A stretch of 64,000 bases of DNA from Thereva unica (GCA_949987705.1 OX465281.1:171692516-171756515); one strand, 5' to 3'; shown: positions 42,364-53,694, numbered from the stretch's first letter. Notes: generated from the sequence alone by a model not told the origin. Numbers and translations are program-made.

Positions 42364-42599
42364 AAGTAAATTAACGAAAATATGGGGACCCAGTAGGAAA
42401 AGTGAAGAGCGCTCCTTCAGAGAGGGAAAAACGAGCAGACAAAATTACATAGGCTTCTCTGATTTCTCTAATAGAGCTTTTAAGTAAATTAACGAAAATA
42501 TGGGGACCCAGTAGGAAAAGTTAAGAGCGGTCCTTCAGAGAGGGAAAAACGAGCAGACAAAATTACATAGGCTTCTCTGATTTCTCTAATAGAGCTCTA
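42364..42599 (+). repeat. 118-bp tandem duplication
   Basis: AAGTAAATTAACGAAAATAT through CTAATAGAGCTTT at 42364 is repeated from 42482 with only a few substitutions (GTGAAGAGCGC versus GTTAAGAGCGG). It lies downstream of the primer-binding site, in what would be an element leader. Confidence 0.85.
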
Positions 42600-43071
42600 A
42601 AAAGAGCTACTAACGAGTATACTGAATGACAACAAAATTTCATATTTCAACAGTTTTTTCAGATTTCTGCAAGAATAAGAGAAAATTGTGAAATACATAC
42701 TTGAATAATCGAGGCGTGAGTCATCACGTTGTGTTGCGCTAGTTGATTGCAAGAAGTCTGGCGAGTCGTGTCGTAGCGCAAGTTAATTTTGTGTAATATT
42801 TTATTTTTATTGAGTGCAATTTTGATTTAACGTAATTAATAAAGGAAAAGGTAAGCTAAATTATTTTGATTATTTATATAATAGTATTTTCGTCGTTCAT
42901 AAATAATTAAATAAATTAAAATATAAAAAATTAAAGAGTCCGCGCATGAGTGGAAGGAATTTAGAAAAATATGCGTTATTTTACAATCAGTTGTTGGTTT
43001 CTTCAATTGTAGATTGATTATTAAAAAAATCGTCAGGTAATTAATAATAGTAACAATAATATTCGAAACTC

Positions 43072-43875
43072 ATGGCGCCGAAGAAAACCCTTGGTGTTTC
43101 CAAAAGACATTTTAAACGCCTTGTGAGATCGGAAATTAGAAAATATATACAAGGGAATGTAGTTGCTGCGACAAACGATAACGTTGCAAGCGCGAACGAA
43201 GCTTGCGATGCTATAGAATTAGTAGATTTTAACACTCTTCTCGATGCAACTGTTCAAGAAGTAACAGAAAAAAACTCATGTTATCAGGAAATGAGTAATC
43301 GCAAGTGTTTAACCGATAAATTAGCTTGTTGGGCAATTTCCCATAACATATCGAGGGATGCTTGTGACGCTCTTCTTACAATTTTGCTGGAAGAAAAATT
43401 AGATGTGCCCTTAAGCGCAAAGACTCTTTTAAAAACGAAGGTTCACCAGCTGGACTTGAGCGAAATGCAACCAGGACAATATTTTCATATTGGGGTAAAA
43501 AAAGCGCTTGAGTTGGTAAGTCTCAAGATACCTGAGTCAGTAAAAGAGCTTCCACTAGACATCTTCGTAGACGGTCTTCCACTATATAAAAGTTCATCGC
43601 AAACATTATGGCCTATTTTAGGGTGCATTTCAGAAGATAGGCAAACAGTTCCATTTTTGATTGGGACATACATAGGTAGTATTGAACCTGGATTACCTAG
43701 AACGGATGCAAATTTCAAAGATCGTCAGGACAAATATTTTCATAACACTACATTTATTAGCAGTATTCATCCTTTAGAACTTTTAAACATTGACATGATA
43801 TCACAGTTCCCTTTAGATGTGATGCACCTGATTGATTTGGGAGTGGTTAAAAAAATTTTACTAGGTACTTATTAT
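43072..43875 (+). pseudogene. CACTA/Tnp2-like transposase, N-terminal part
   Basis: The frame starts MAPKKTLGVSKRHFKRLVRS and contains LPLDIFVDGLPLYKSSSQTL, WPILGCISEDRQTVPFLIGTY and QFPLDVMHLIDLGVVKKILL. The last is the family signature preceding a long second half. It is cut at 43881 by an RTE insertion; the remaining half is at 56086-56680. Near-identical wording (DGLPLYKSS, DVMHLIDLGV) occurs in Tnp2-related transposases of animal DNA elements. The superfamily is inferred. A one-base frameshift near GTYY would also be needed to join the halves, so the gene is dead in two ways. Confidence 0.65.
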
Positions 43876-44163
43876 TAATGGGGGGCAAACGGCTAACAAA
43901 GACCTCGGAAAGTGGTGGTACCCGATTTGCCACCTCTGCCAAAACCCGAGAAAAGTCACTGCAGACGAACACCTAGCAGACCTGTTAGCAAGCCCTAATC
44001 CCACCTCCCCGCGGTGCCCCCTGGGGTACTTCTTCGGAAAGAGCTAACGGGAGACGGGCGAATGGCGAGCTCTCTGCGCCACAAAACAGAGCTTTAAGTC
44101 GGTTGGGCTGAGGGTTAGCAACCCGCCCCCATAAAAAACACCATTGCTACGAATCGGCAAACA

Positions 44164-46413
44164 ATGCCTCGGAACCGGATGGACAACACGACGACGACTT
44201 TTGCTTTTCGAACAAGGACACGAATCGGATCATGGAATGTGAGAACACTGCTGGCTGAGGGACGGCTGGATGAAGTCCTCAACGAGATGAATCGATATAA
44301 AATCAAGATCATGGGACTTAGCGAGACCAGATGGCCCGATGCGGGGGAACATATCTGCCCAAATGATGAGTCTTTTTTGTATTCTGGGAGAAACGAAACT
44401 GAAAGCCGTAGGAGTGGCGTTGGTGTAATACTCACCAAAGAAGCCAGGTCCAGCCTCATTAGCTGGTCACCAGTTTCTGAGAAGATTATTGCCGTGCGCC
44501 CGCGTACCAGACTAAGAAGTACTACGGTAGTTCAATGCTATGCTCCAACTGAAGACGCTGAAGATGACATCAAAAACGAGTTCTATTTGCGGCTGAATCA
44601 GGTTTTTCGCTCTATTCCAAGGGGAGACATCATTGTTTTAGTGGGTGACTTAAACGCACAGATCGGCCGTGACAACACCGGCCTTGAACAAACAATTGGA
44701 AATCAAGGTCTAAGCCAAGTTACCAATAACAATGGTGAGCTTTTCGTTGACTTCTGTAGCTCCCACCAACTCATGGTGGGTGGAACTTACTTTTGTCACA
44801 AGAAGATACACAAAGAGACCTGGGTATCGCCCGATGGTAGAACGAGAAATCAGATAGATCATGTGGCCGTCAGCCGCAGATGGAGAACTATCCTTGAGGA
44901 TGTCAGGAGTTTCAGGGGAGCAGACACTGGAAGCGACCACCATTTGGTAGTAGCAACTATTCGCCTTAAAATTGCCGCAATCAGAAACGTACAACGCGAT
45001 GCTATAAACCGTAGACGGTTCAACGTAGACCTTCTACGGGAGAGTGGTAAAAAGCGGGAATTTGCTGGAAACCTACAACAAATATTAAACCAGCACAACG
45101 TTTCTGACGACACAAATATTGAAGAGCTGTGGAGTAGGACAAAGGGCGCAATATTGACGGCTGCGGAAATGAGCATCGGTCATGTCCCAAGAAACCAGCA
45201 ACACTGGATCTCGGACACAACCTGGCAAAAAAATAGAACGCAGGAGAGCCCTAAAAAATAACGTAAACTCTACAAGCGACCTCGAAAGACGTTACCAACT
45301 GGAACGGGAGTACTCCCAATTACACCCGGAGGCAAAGAGAAGTGTCCGGCGTGATAAAAGGCAGCAGATAAATGAGCTCGCAGAAAAAGCGGAAAACGCG
45401 GCAAACACAGGCAACAGTAAGGTGCTGTACCAAATTACTAAACAGCTCACGGGAAAGCACTCTACTAAAAAGCACGCCGTTAAGAGTGCGGATGGAAGAC
45501 TGCTGTGCAGCGACGAGGAGCAGCTCCAAAGATGGAGAGATTACTTCTTCGCCGCCCTGAATGGTACACTTACACAGGAACCTCAGGAAACCAGCAATAA
45601 TGCACAGCCTATAAGAATCACCACCCGAGCCCCATCCAAGATGGAAATAGTAACCGCAATTCATGCGATGGCCAATGGTAAAGCAGCTGGGAAAGATGGC
45701 ATCCCGCCAGAATTGTTGAAAGCCGATTCAAGCCTCATAGCAGATGCGCTTCAGCCAATCCTGGAAATAGCATGGAACACCTGTACCTTTCCGGAGGATT
45801 GGACGGAAGGTATCATAGTCAAAATACCAAAAAAGGGGGACCTAACAATATGCGACAACTGGAGAGGCATCTGTTTACTATCTACAGTGGGCAAAATTTT
45901 GTCCCATATATTACTATCTAGGATAAGTGAGGCAGTAGACCGAACGCTTAGGAGGCAGCAGGCCGGATTCAGGAAGGGCCGCTCATGTATTGATCATATC
46001 AACACCTTACGAATAATAGTGGAGCAGTCTACTGAATTCCGATCCCCCCTTTACCTTGCTTTCGTAGACTATGAGAAAGCGTTCGACTCGGTCAATAGGA
46101 GCTTTATATGGCAGGCACTACGGCGACGGGGACTGCCTGATAAAATAATAGAATTGATAAAAGCCCTATATAACAATTCCAAATGCAGAGTTCTCCATAA
46201 TGGAAACTTATCCGACAGCTTCGAGGTGAGCTCAGGAGTACGACAAGGATGCCTACTCTCGCCTTTACTATTTCTTATAGTAATAAATGACATCCTTGTC
46301 GGCGCTCTAGATAGTAGAACAGGCGGCATACAATGGGGTTTGTTAGACCGCCTTAAGGATCTCGACTACGCAGATGATATCTGTTTGCTGGCCCACAGAC
46401 ACCAGGACCTCAA
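44164..46413 (+). pseudogene. RTE endonuclease and reverse transcriptase, first part
   Basis: The APE-type endonuclease (44164-45230) shows RIGSWNVRTLLAEGRLDEVL, GLSETRWPDAGE, VLVGDLNAQIGRD and GSDHHLVVATIRL, the form usually found in RTE/BovB relatives. A one-base slip in an A-run at about 45227-45233 moves the frame. The RT (45234 on) shows GKAAGKDGIPPELLKA, IPKKGDLTICDNWRGICLLS, AFVDYEKAFDSVN, GVRQGCLLSPLLF and the catalytic LDYADDICLLA. The frame is cut at HRHQDLNK by composite C1. Confidence 0.85.
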
Positions 46414-46419
46414 TAAAAA

Positions 46420-46776
46420 AAAATTTTAAAAACCGACTTCAGAAAAAAACCCGCGATGCACAAAAAAGGATGAAATAATTGTTTGTAATTCTTAACAACA
46501 TCAATCCAATAAGAATGGATCTAGAAAGAAGAATCACTTTTGAAGACGGTGCTAACACATGTGGGTGATATATTAAGCCTAACAAAGAAATGTAAACAAT
46601 TGCCGAAGCAAGAGTTAGTGCAATCAAAGTCAACTACTACCTGGCACCGTCTTCAAAAGTGATTCTTCTTTCTAGATCCATTCTTATTGGATTGATGTTG
46701 TTAAGAATTACAAACAATTATTTCATCCTTTTTTGTGCATCGCGGGTTTTTTTCTGAAGTCGGTTTTTAAAATTTT
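46420..46776. repeat. Terminal palindrome of composite C1
   Basis: AACCGACTTCAGAAAAAAAC through GAAGAATCACTTTTGAAGAC and GGTGC is mirrored by GCACCGTCTTCAAAAGTGAT through GTTTTTTTCTGAAGTCGGTT. Arms are about 135 bp with a loop of about 90 bp. The same block is at 58374-58732 and, in part, 27463-27716. Confidence 0.85.
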
Positions 46777-47344
46777 TTTTTATTTCGTGCTTTTTAGTCC
46801 ATTCATTTTTTAATATTGCCTGTCAGTGCAAGGAGCCTACGTTTTTACGACGCCACATAGCGAAGTGTATTCTACTTGTCACACCTTTTCATTTGATACC
46901 CATGTCTGGGGTCGGGGAGCGCAATTGCAAAATTTGATTGCAGATTGTATTGTCATGCGAACTATACGTATGTGCAAAATTTGCAGTTGATCGGTTATAT
47001 GGAACTGGGTCAAAATCAAGTTGCAAGATTTGTTTACACTATACACACATACAGATCAAGATAATATAAGGCATATAAAAAGTTAAGTTGCCATTGATAT
47101 CGGGGAAATTAAATGTAAACAATAAACTTCTTTGATTCTTCATCCACGTCATGGTATATTTATTTATTCGATATAAACAATAGTTTTTTGAGCTGCAAAT
47201 TTCGCCATAATTTCGTTCTTATCGGCTTTTGTTCTGGAAGCAAATTTACAGACGCATTCACGTCGAAAACTTGTTTAATATGGAACAAAATTCCCCGAAG
47301 GAAATTAAAAAATAATTATTTTGTCGATATATAGAAAAAAAAAA

Positions 47345-47450
47345 TCACCGCGAGCCCTTGGGATCGAACTCGCACCCCACAGATCCCACAGACAAGAATA
47401 CTTGGCTCCAGCCCTTTGCGCTATGTTAAGCACTATCGGCCGCTGACCAA
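47345..47450 (-). repeat. tRNA-like sequence 2 in composite C1
   Basis: On the minus strand, ATAGCGCAAAGGGCTGG resembles an A box. GTGCGAGTTCGATCCCAAGG has a B box and T-loop, followed by GGGCTCGCGGTG and a T-run that could terminate Pol III. Too irregular for a functional tRNA. Confidence 0.55.
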
Positions 47451-47499
47451 TATGTTAATAAATCATTTCAGAAAAAAGAAAAAGAGAAAAAGAAAAAAA

Positions 47500-47554
47500 C
47501 CGGCTGCCCCGACCAGAATCGAACCTGTAGCGCTGAATCGAGGACCCGACGCTC
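47500..47554 (-). repeat. 3' half of tRNA-like sequence 1 in composite C1
   Basis: On the minus strand GAGCGTCGGGTCCTCGATTC then AGCGCTACAGGTTCGATTCT has a T arm CAG-GTTCGATT-CTG with a B box. It joins the 5' half at 53381-53425 (GGCGGAGTGGGTGGAGCGTC) once A2 and one 17-bp duplication are removed. Confidence 0.7.
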
Positions 47555-48329
47555 AGTTTTCAGTTTTAAAAAGCATTTTATTGACCTTAACATCTATCTA
47601 ATATAAATTTAACTAAACGCTTAAAGTTAATTATTCTAGCCTATTCTAATCTATCTAACTTACTGGCCCTCAGCAGGCACTCTAAATTAATCTATGTCTT
47701 AAATTAGCTTATGCCTTTCGGCTAAAACTTATCTATTTTATAATTATATTTTATTTCTAAAAGGAAAACATTATCAATATCAACTTAATTCTAAGAAAAA
47801 TTGGAAAAAAAACTTAGACACTATATTTATTTTATATAAAACCTTACAACTACTTAATTCTATGACTTAGATCTAGCACTATCTGGGCGGGGGGCAGCGG
47901 AGACGATAAAATCGTCTCAGGTGACCCCCGTCCAGGCGACGGGCTTCCACAGACTCGAGTGATGCTAGAGCTCAAGTTCGTGAAAGCTCGCACCACTTAC
48001 TTACAAGCTAATTAACCTAAACACAAAACTATCCGGACGGGGTACAGCGGAGGACCTGCCTCGGATGTACTCCGTCCAGGCGACGAGCTTCCACGGGCTC
48101 GTGTTAGCAAAACTAACAAAACAAACAAAGAACAGACAAACAACAACAAAAACAGACAAACAAAACTAACAAAAGCTCGTGGCAGCTCGCACGTAAGCTT
48201 ACTTAAAACTAAATCTATTACTAAGTAAAAACTATAATTAATCCTATCTAAGCCCTAAGCTAATCGTTAAGTCTAAATTACAAGCTAAACTAGTCTATAT
48301 CTAATAATTTAAGGGCGAATACGCAATAT

Positions 48330-51300
48330 TTAGTCGCCCAACCACCAGTACAATGAGTAGGCGTTGGCGGCATCTTTTTTGTCTCTTTCTGAGATTCTGG
48401 TACTGAACCTCAAGAGCTCCCGAACATTCCCATCCTCTTCATTATAATTATATCGCTTGTCACACGCCCTGCGATGCAAGTGGTAGAAGAGAGGCACCCC
48501 CGATCTATCTTGGACCAATCTTTTTGAGTCCAGGTACACAAATGTCTCTGGAGAAATAAAGCCGCGTTCACAAGCTGTTTTGTGGTATCTCGCGTTCGGG
48601 TAGAATGCTCCCCTAATGAGAGGATTGTCACTCTCCGTCGCTCTAGCAATATGACCTCGAATCAACTTGATTATGAAGTTGTCGATCCTATTAACAGATG
48701 CCTTATCGTAAAGAACATTGTTGGCGTGAAACTTCGTGAAGCCAGATTCGGGTGTCCGATACAACCTTAAGCACGCCCGTAAGCATTGTCTTTCGAAAAC
48801 CCGAAGCTTTTCCATATAAAAGGGAGATATGTTGAACCACACTGGGCAACCATAAGTTAACATCGGTCTGACCAAGGCTTGGTAGCAGATCACCTTTACC
48901 CGAGAGCTTAGGTGTCTGCTATAAAAAAGCCTTTTAGTCATGTGAAACGCCTTGTTTGCCTTGTCCAGAGCAGCACTTACATTTCTATTGAAATACAAGT
49001 ACTGATCCAGCCAAAGCCCAAGGTATTTCACTTCCGATTTCCTTTCTAATGCTTGTCCAGCATTGTTCGAAATTTTAAAAGTTTTCCAGTTCCTCTGTAC
49101 ATCGTAGGAAGCTCTTTTTAGAACAGTACGAAAGAGGATCGATTCGCATTTGCTAACATTGATCTTCAACTTCCACTCATCACTATAGCGTTCGATTGTT
49201 TCGAAGTCACGTTGTAGGAGCGTCTGGATCACTCCAATCTTCGGCCCCGTCCTGTACACAATCAGGTCATCCGCATACGCCAAAGCGAAGCGGAGTGAAC
49301 TAATTAGGTCACTCGTAAAGATATTAAATAAGAGCGGCGAGTTCACCGCACCCTGTTGCAGACCATTTTTAATGTCAAAGACCCTACTGGAAGTGAAGTT
49401 GCCACTTTTGACGACGAACTTCTTCTTTGAGATCATATTATAAATCGTGTATAGCTGGGGTCCTGACATGCCAAGTCTGACCAGTTTGTAGAGAAGACCT
49501 TCGATCCATACTGTATCGAACGCCTTCTCAAAATCGATCAGGCATGCTCCGGTGCACTGGCCTTTCATAAAGTTCCAGTGTATGTCTGATACCAATTTCG
49601 ACACGGCATGAATAGTGTCATGACCTGCCCGGAATCCGAATTGGTTATCGGGAATTATCTTTTTTTCCTCAACCCATTTGGACAATGATCTATTAATCAC
49701 TATTTCAAACACCTTGCTGATATTCGGAAGCAAACTAATTGACCGAAGATTAGCAGGGTTACTTTTATCTTTACCCTTTTTGGGTATTGGGTACACCACT
49801 GCCGTCTTCCAGTGTCCTGGAAAATGGGCGTTGTTTAACGCGTTGTTAAACAAAGTGGTGTATGTGTCTATGGCTACCAGAGGCAAATTCTTTAGCACGA
49901 TGTTTGGGATACCATCCACCCCGGACGACTTCTTATTGTTTAGGTGGCGAAATATTAACAGGAGATCAATTTTTCTAATGAAAGTAGAATTTAGTTGGGC
50001 CGCGGGAATATCATTCGCTGGGCAGTCTTCACTGAATTCGATGATTGATCGATTCTCAGATTTCCAAGCTTCAATTTCATTAGATAATCTGAAATGGTTC
50101 AGTAAGGCCCTATTCTCAAGGTCAAAATTCGCCCGAACACTGGTGTTCACCGGATAAATTCCCTGATAGTAGGACCCCACGAAATCCACCTTCTCCTGCT
50201 CGTCCTCTATACAGTAATTGTCGTCTATGCGATTGATTTCTTCCGGATTTAAGCCCACAGACCTCAATAGCTCTTCGTTAGACCGAGTCCGAGAGATGCG
50301 CAACTTGTCTAATCGATTATGGGTTTTGCTCCTAAAGATTTTATTTATCTGTGGGAACATGCTCGCGCTATTAGTTTGAATAGCACGAATCTTGTTGTTC
50401 CAATACAGATTCACAGAATGTGAGTATTGTTGTTTCAATAGATGTTGGAGATTTTTCATAACCGATTTAAGAGTTACGATCTCCGGACTCGTTCGGTCTC
50501 GAAACTGGCGGTGAAGGGCTTTTAGTCTCGTCAACACTCGACTTTTGTGTTTGTGCAGTGCGTCGATCGTTGCATTCCTGTAGCAGTCCGTGCTGTTCTT
50601 TTTTTTCGTTCTTGGTATAGTCTTATCCATCGTCTGTATGATGAGATTGTCCATATTTTTAAGATATGAATCAATCTCATTGTTGGTTAGATTCCTGGTC
50701 GTTGGAGGTAGCAGTCTGGTATTCTGTATTGCCCTTTCCATAGCCTTCTCGAATTTTGGCCAGTGCATCTTTTGGTATGCAAAAGGGTGCACTTCGCAAT
50801 ATTCCAGAAGTTCTACGGAATCGTCAGGGACTTGTACTGTTATTTCAAGTCCATAATGGTCGCTGTCGTAGGGCACTGTTGTTAAGCAGTTTGTCTCGTT
50901 CGTATTTATCCCTGGTAGCCCCATCCGAGAATCTAGCAGGCATAAATCCAGAAACGACCCACCGCCTGGGTATGATGGTATGTCTGTAGCGAGAAGGTTA
51001 ATTTTTCGCTGAATTCTATTTTGGACCAACCAGTCATTCAGTTGGCTGCCCCTGGTATTAGCTGTTTGGTTTCCCCATGCCGCATGACGTGCGTTTAAAT
51101 CTCCGGCCAATAAGTAAAAATTTTGCTCCGACTCCAGTTGAGCGTTTGAAAGAGCAAGTTCAATTCCTCTATAAATAGCCTGGATTGAGAAGTTTGGGGT
51201 GCGTACGCGGCAATTATATACAACCTTCTGCCACTAGACAGAGGGATGTATATAACGCACGCTTCTAGCACCTGAAACCTTTCTGTATCCCTGCTATACA

Positions 51301-51559
51301 CGATTTTATATTTCAGGGAAGTCTTTATTAGTATTAGTAGGCCTCCGCCTTGTATGGCATTAGGTCGATCACGCCTAATTACCACATAGTCTTTGTAATC
51401 CATTTTGTGCTTCTCGCTTAGTTTAGTTTCACTAGCCAAAAGCACATCCGGATTTTGGTTCTGCAAGAGGGTTAGTAGGTTCGCCCTTCTCTCGTTTCGT
51501 ATCAACGAGTTGACATTCACCGCAATGACCTTGATCGTGTCCTCCCTGCGTAAAGCCAT
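48330..51559 (-). pseudogene. A2 ORF2 (endonuclease-RT), one-base frameshift
   Basis: Collinear with the 1076-residue ORF2 of A4. The first frame (51559 to about 51145) carries the N-terminal endonuclease (MALRREDTIKVIAVNVNSLI). One base missing near 51144 (CAGTTGAGCG against CAGTTGAAGCG in A4) shifts it. The second frame from 51110 retains AGDLNARHAAWG with the normal catalytic Asp, the RT with AYADDLIVY, and the normal C-terminus NAYSLYWWLGD at 48330. Apart from the frameshift it looks intact. Confidence 0.9.
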
Positions 51560-51567
51560 TAAACAGC

Positions 51568-53151
51568 TTACCCAGAGATGGTTTCTGTCGAAAAGAACGC
51601 AGAGTATACTATGTCTAGACGAGCGGCTTGCTCGCTTAGTTGTTGCTGGAGCTGTGCGATTTGCCCTTGTATAGACAAGAGAACCGCCTTAAGGTCAACG
51701 TCTCCAGAGCTCGCTGCAGGAGCAGCTTTAGGAGCTTGTTGTTTTGTTGCCTGGGTTCCTGTAGCCATTTGGGCAAAGGACATACCAGGAACAACGAAAT
51801 TTTTGAACATTTGCGTTTTTTTCGCTTGTTCAGCCTCCAACTGATCTTTTCGCGCTTTAATGCGTTGCTTGATCTCTGCATATTTAGGGCATCCTCTATA
51901 ATTAGCAGGATGTCCATTAGATTTGCAGAGAACACAGAACAGCTTGCTCTTGTCCGCAACTTTTTCTTTTCCCAAGGGGCATTCGCCTTGCTTGTCATTA
52001 TTATCACATTTCACGCATCTAAAAGCCATTTGGCAGTTAGCTGCGGCGTGACCAAACCTTTGGCACCTCATGCATTGGAGGATGCCAGATTTTTTGTTTA
52101 TTTTCTCCCATGTGACGACGTGGAAGTTAACATATTTAATTAATTTTAAATTGTCCAGTCGACTGTCGGGAGTTAACTGGGCAAGAAAGATAGGCAACTG
52201 CCTCTCAGAGGAACGTGAGTGGGCCGTACTGAAGCGTTTGACGGCTGTAAATTTTAAATTTTCTACATTTAATGACTGTAGGTCATTCAGGAGCTCTTGC
52301 GGGTCAGAATCCACATCAAGCCCTTTTAACAGGACACTTTGCACCTTTTCACTTTTTGTGGTAAAAGTGAAAAATTGTGTATTCGCCCTTTCTAATATCT
52401 TTTTCATTTTTACAAAATCTTCTAAACTACTTAAAACTAACGCATGCTTTATTCCATTTAAGCGCTTAATAAAAAAGTTTGTATGCTTAAGCACCTGTTT
52501 AGCTAACCTGATAGTGTCCACCGGCTTTTGGTGGAAAATATTAATTGGAGGTATTTTCTCCTTCTTTTGTTGTTGTTGCTGGGGCTTTGTTGTTCGCTGT
52601 TGTGGTTGTTGTTGTTGAGGCATGTTTTTCTGCGTCATCAGCTGTTGTTGTTGTTGTTTTTGCTTCTTTGTCTCTAGCACTGCCGTTTTGACTGCATTTG
52701 TTTTGGGGAGTCTGGGAAAGTTTTTTTCTTTCAGCTCCTCAATAATTTGTTCGAGTCTGACCTCGTCCTCTATAGTTTCAGTGGCAAGTGCACTGAAACT
52801 GTTTCCTTGGCCTTTGTATTCATGTAGGCCTGGGACGGAATCATATGATGACTCTTGATTTGATTCTATGGCCACGGTACTTGGGGCCGGTGACCTAGAC
52901 CCTGATGCTGCTGGCTGTTCCTCTTTTCTTGCTTTTCGCTGCACAAGGTTAGGTACAGCTTTGATTTTGCGGCGACGTTTCGTATTACTGCGCACGCTAT
53001 TGTTGTCACTATCACTAGTGTTCATTGTTTTTGATTTTTGGGTATAATTATCACTGGAGTCACTATCACCAGCGGTAGATTTACCGGCGCACTTGGCGTT
53101 TTTCATTTTAATGTTATTGTTTGAAAGAGACATGTCACTTGTTTTGTGCAC
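51568..53151 (-). CDS. A2 ORF1 (gag-like), open frame
   Basis: A 527-residue nucleocapsid-like protein. It has an acidic/Ser-rich start, a basic NTKRRRKIKAVPNLVQRKAR block, a Gln-rich stretch (about residues 165-200), the conserved domain from PPINIFHQKPVDTIRLAKQV to LIKYVNFHVVTWEKINKK, then three zinc-knuckle modules: CMRCQRFGHAAANC, CVKCDNNDKQGEC and CVLCKSNGHPANYRGC. The second has Asp where A1 and A4 have the zinc-binding His. The C-terminal 100 residues are Gln/Ala-rich and predicted coiled coil. The stop is followed after 8 nt by the ORF2 ATG (51559). Confidence 0.88.
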   Translation of the reverse strand: MHKTSDMSLSNNNIKMKNAKCAGKSTAGDSDSSDNYTQKSKTMNTSDSDNNSVRSNTKRRRKIKAVPNLVQRKARKEEQPAASGSRSPAPSTVAIESNQESSYDSVPGLHEYKGQGNSFSALATETIEDEVRLEQIIEELKEKNFPRLPKTNAVKTAVLETKKQKQQQQQLMTQKNMPQQQQPQQRTTKPQQQQQKKEKIPPINIFHQKPVDTIRLAKQVLKHTNFFIKRLNGIKHALVLSSLEDFVKMKKILERANTQFFTFTTKSEKVQSVLLKGLDVDSDPQELLNDLQSLNVENLKFTAVKRFSTAHSRSSERQLPIFLAQLTPDSRLDNLKLIKYVNFHVVTWEKINKKSGILQCMRCQRFGHAAANCQMAFRCVKCDNNDKQGECPLGKEKVADKSKLFCVLCKSNGHPANYRGCPKYAEIKQRIKARKDQLEAEQAKKTQMFKNFVVPGMSFAQMATGTQATKQQAPKAAPAASSGDVDLKAVLLSIQGQIAQLQQQLSEQAARLDIVYSAFFSTETISG

Positions 53152-53424
53152 ATGCTCTGCACTAATTTTAGTGTCCTTATTCGCACTTATTTTATTTGTT
53201 GTGTTTTTATTTTAATATAATTTCGCACTACACTGTAGGAGTAGATATTGTGGTTCACAATGCGCTTTAGAAACGTTCAAAAAAATAACTAATAGGTAAC
53301 ACCGTCACACCGCTTATATGATTTAGACTTCTAGTCCGCAACGATAGTCTGTCTTCACCCAACGAGAGTTCCAACCAGACTCGAGGACCCGACGCTCCAC
53401 CCACTCCGCCACCGGGCTGCTGCC

Positions 53425-53694
53425 AGATTGACAACAATAAAGTAATTTGTTCGGTGCCCATGAAATGTTTAGGTTGAACTTTAACAGGTTGAATTTTAAC
53501 AGTTTTTTCTGCCTAACTTCGAACTCCGTTATCAGAATTTAGAAAAAATTTAACGGGACCACCGTGGGAAGCTCCCCCTTCAAATGAACCAAAAAAAAAG
53601 CAAAAAAGTTATTGGGTTACAAAGTTATGCGTGAACAGGACCACAAAGTACCTACACGTCGAATTGAGTAACCTCCTCTTTTTTTGAAGTCGGT
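53425..53694 (-). repeat. End block of composite C1 shared with 19372-19640
   Basis: On the minus strand GTTTTTAACCGACTTCAAAA, then AATTCGACGTGTAGGTACTT, TGGTTCATTTGAAGGGGGAG and CACCGAACAAATTACTTTAT parallel the start of C3. AACCGACTTC is the outer end in both. Confidence 0.8.

Larger units (their letters stand above)
47555..53380 (-). mobile_element. Jockey-like element A2, full length
   Basis: 5826 bp from 5' UTR to poly(A)-like tail, inserted in tRNA-like 1 of composite C1. The perfect 17-bp duplication TCGAGGACCCGACGCTC lies at 47538-47554 and 53381-53397. Both ORFs are recognisable, with two damaging changes: a one-base deletion in ORF2 and a lost His in the second gag knuckle. Confidence 0.9.
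46420..53694 (-). mobile_element. Composite repeat C, copy C1 (7.3 kb), carrying element A2
   Basis: It interrupts the RTE frame between DLNK and NMINNLATESSPAGL. TAAAAA is duplicated (46414-46419 and 53695-53700). The ends are AAAATTTTAAAAACCGACTT and AAGTCGGT, inverted around ACCGACTTCA. Read on the minus strand the order is a 270-bp block, tRNA-like 1 split by element A2, tRNA-like 2 (about 47450-47345), a roughly 530-bp segment, and a terminal palindrome (46420-46776). No ORF apart from those of A2 is seen. It is almost identical to C2 from 58.4 kb. Confidence 0.75.
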
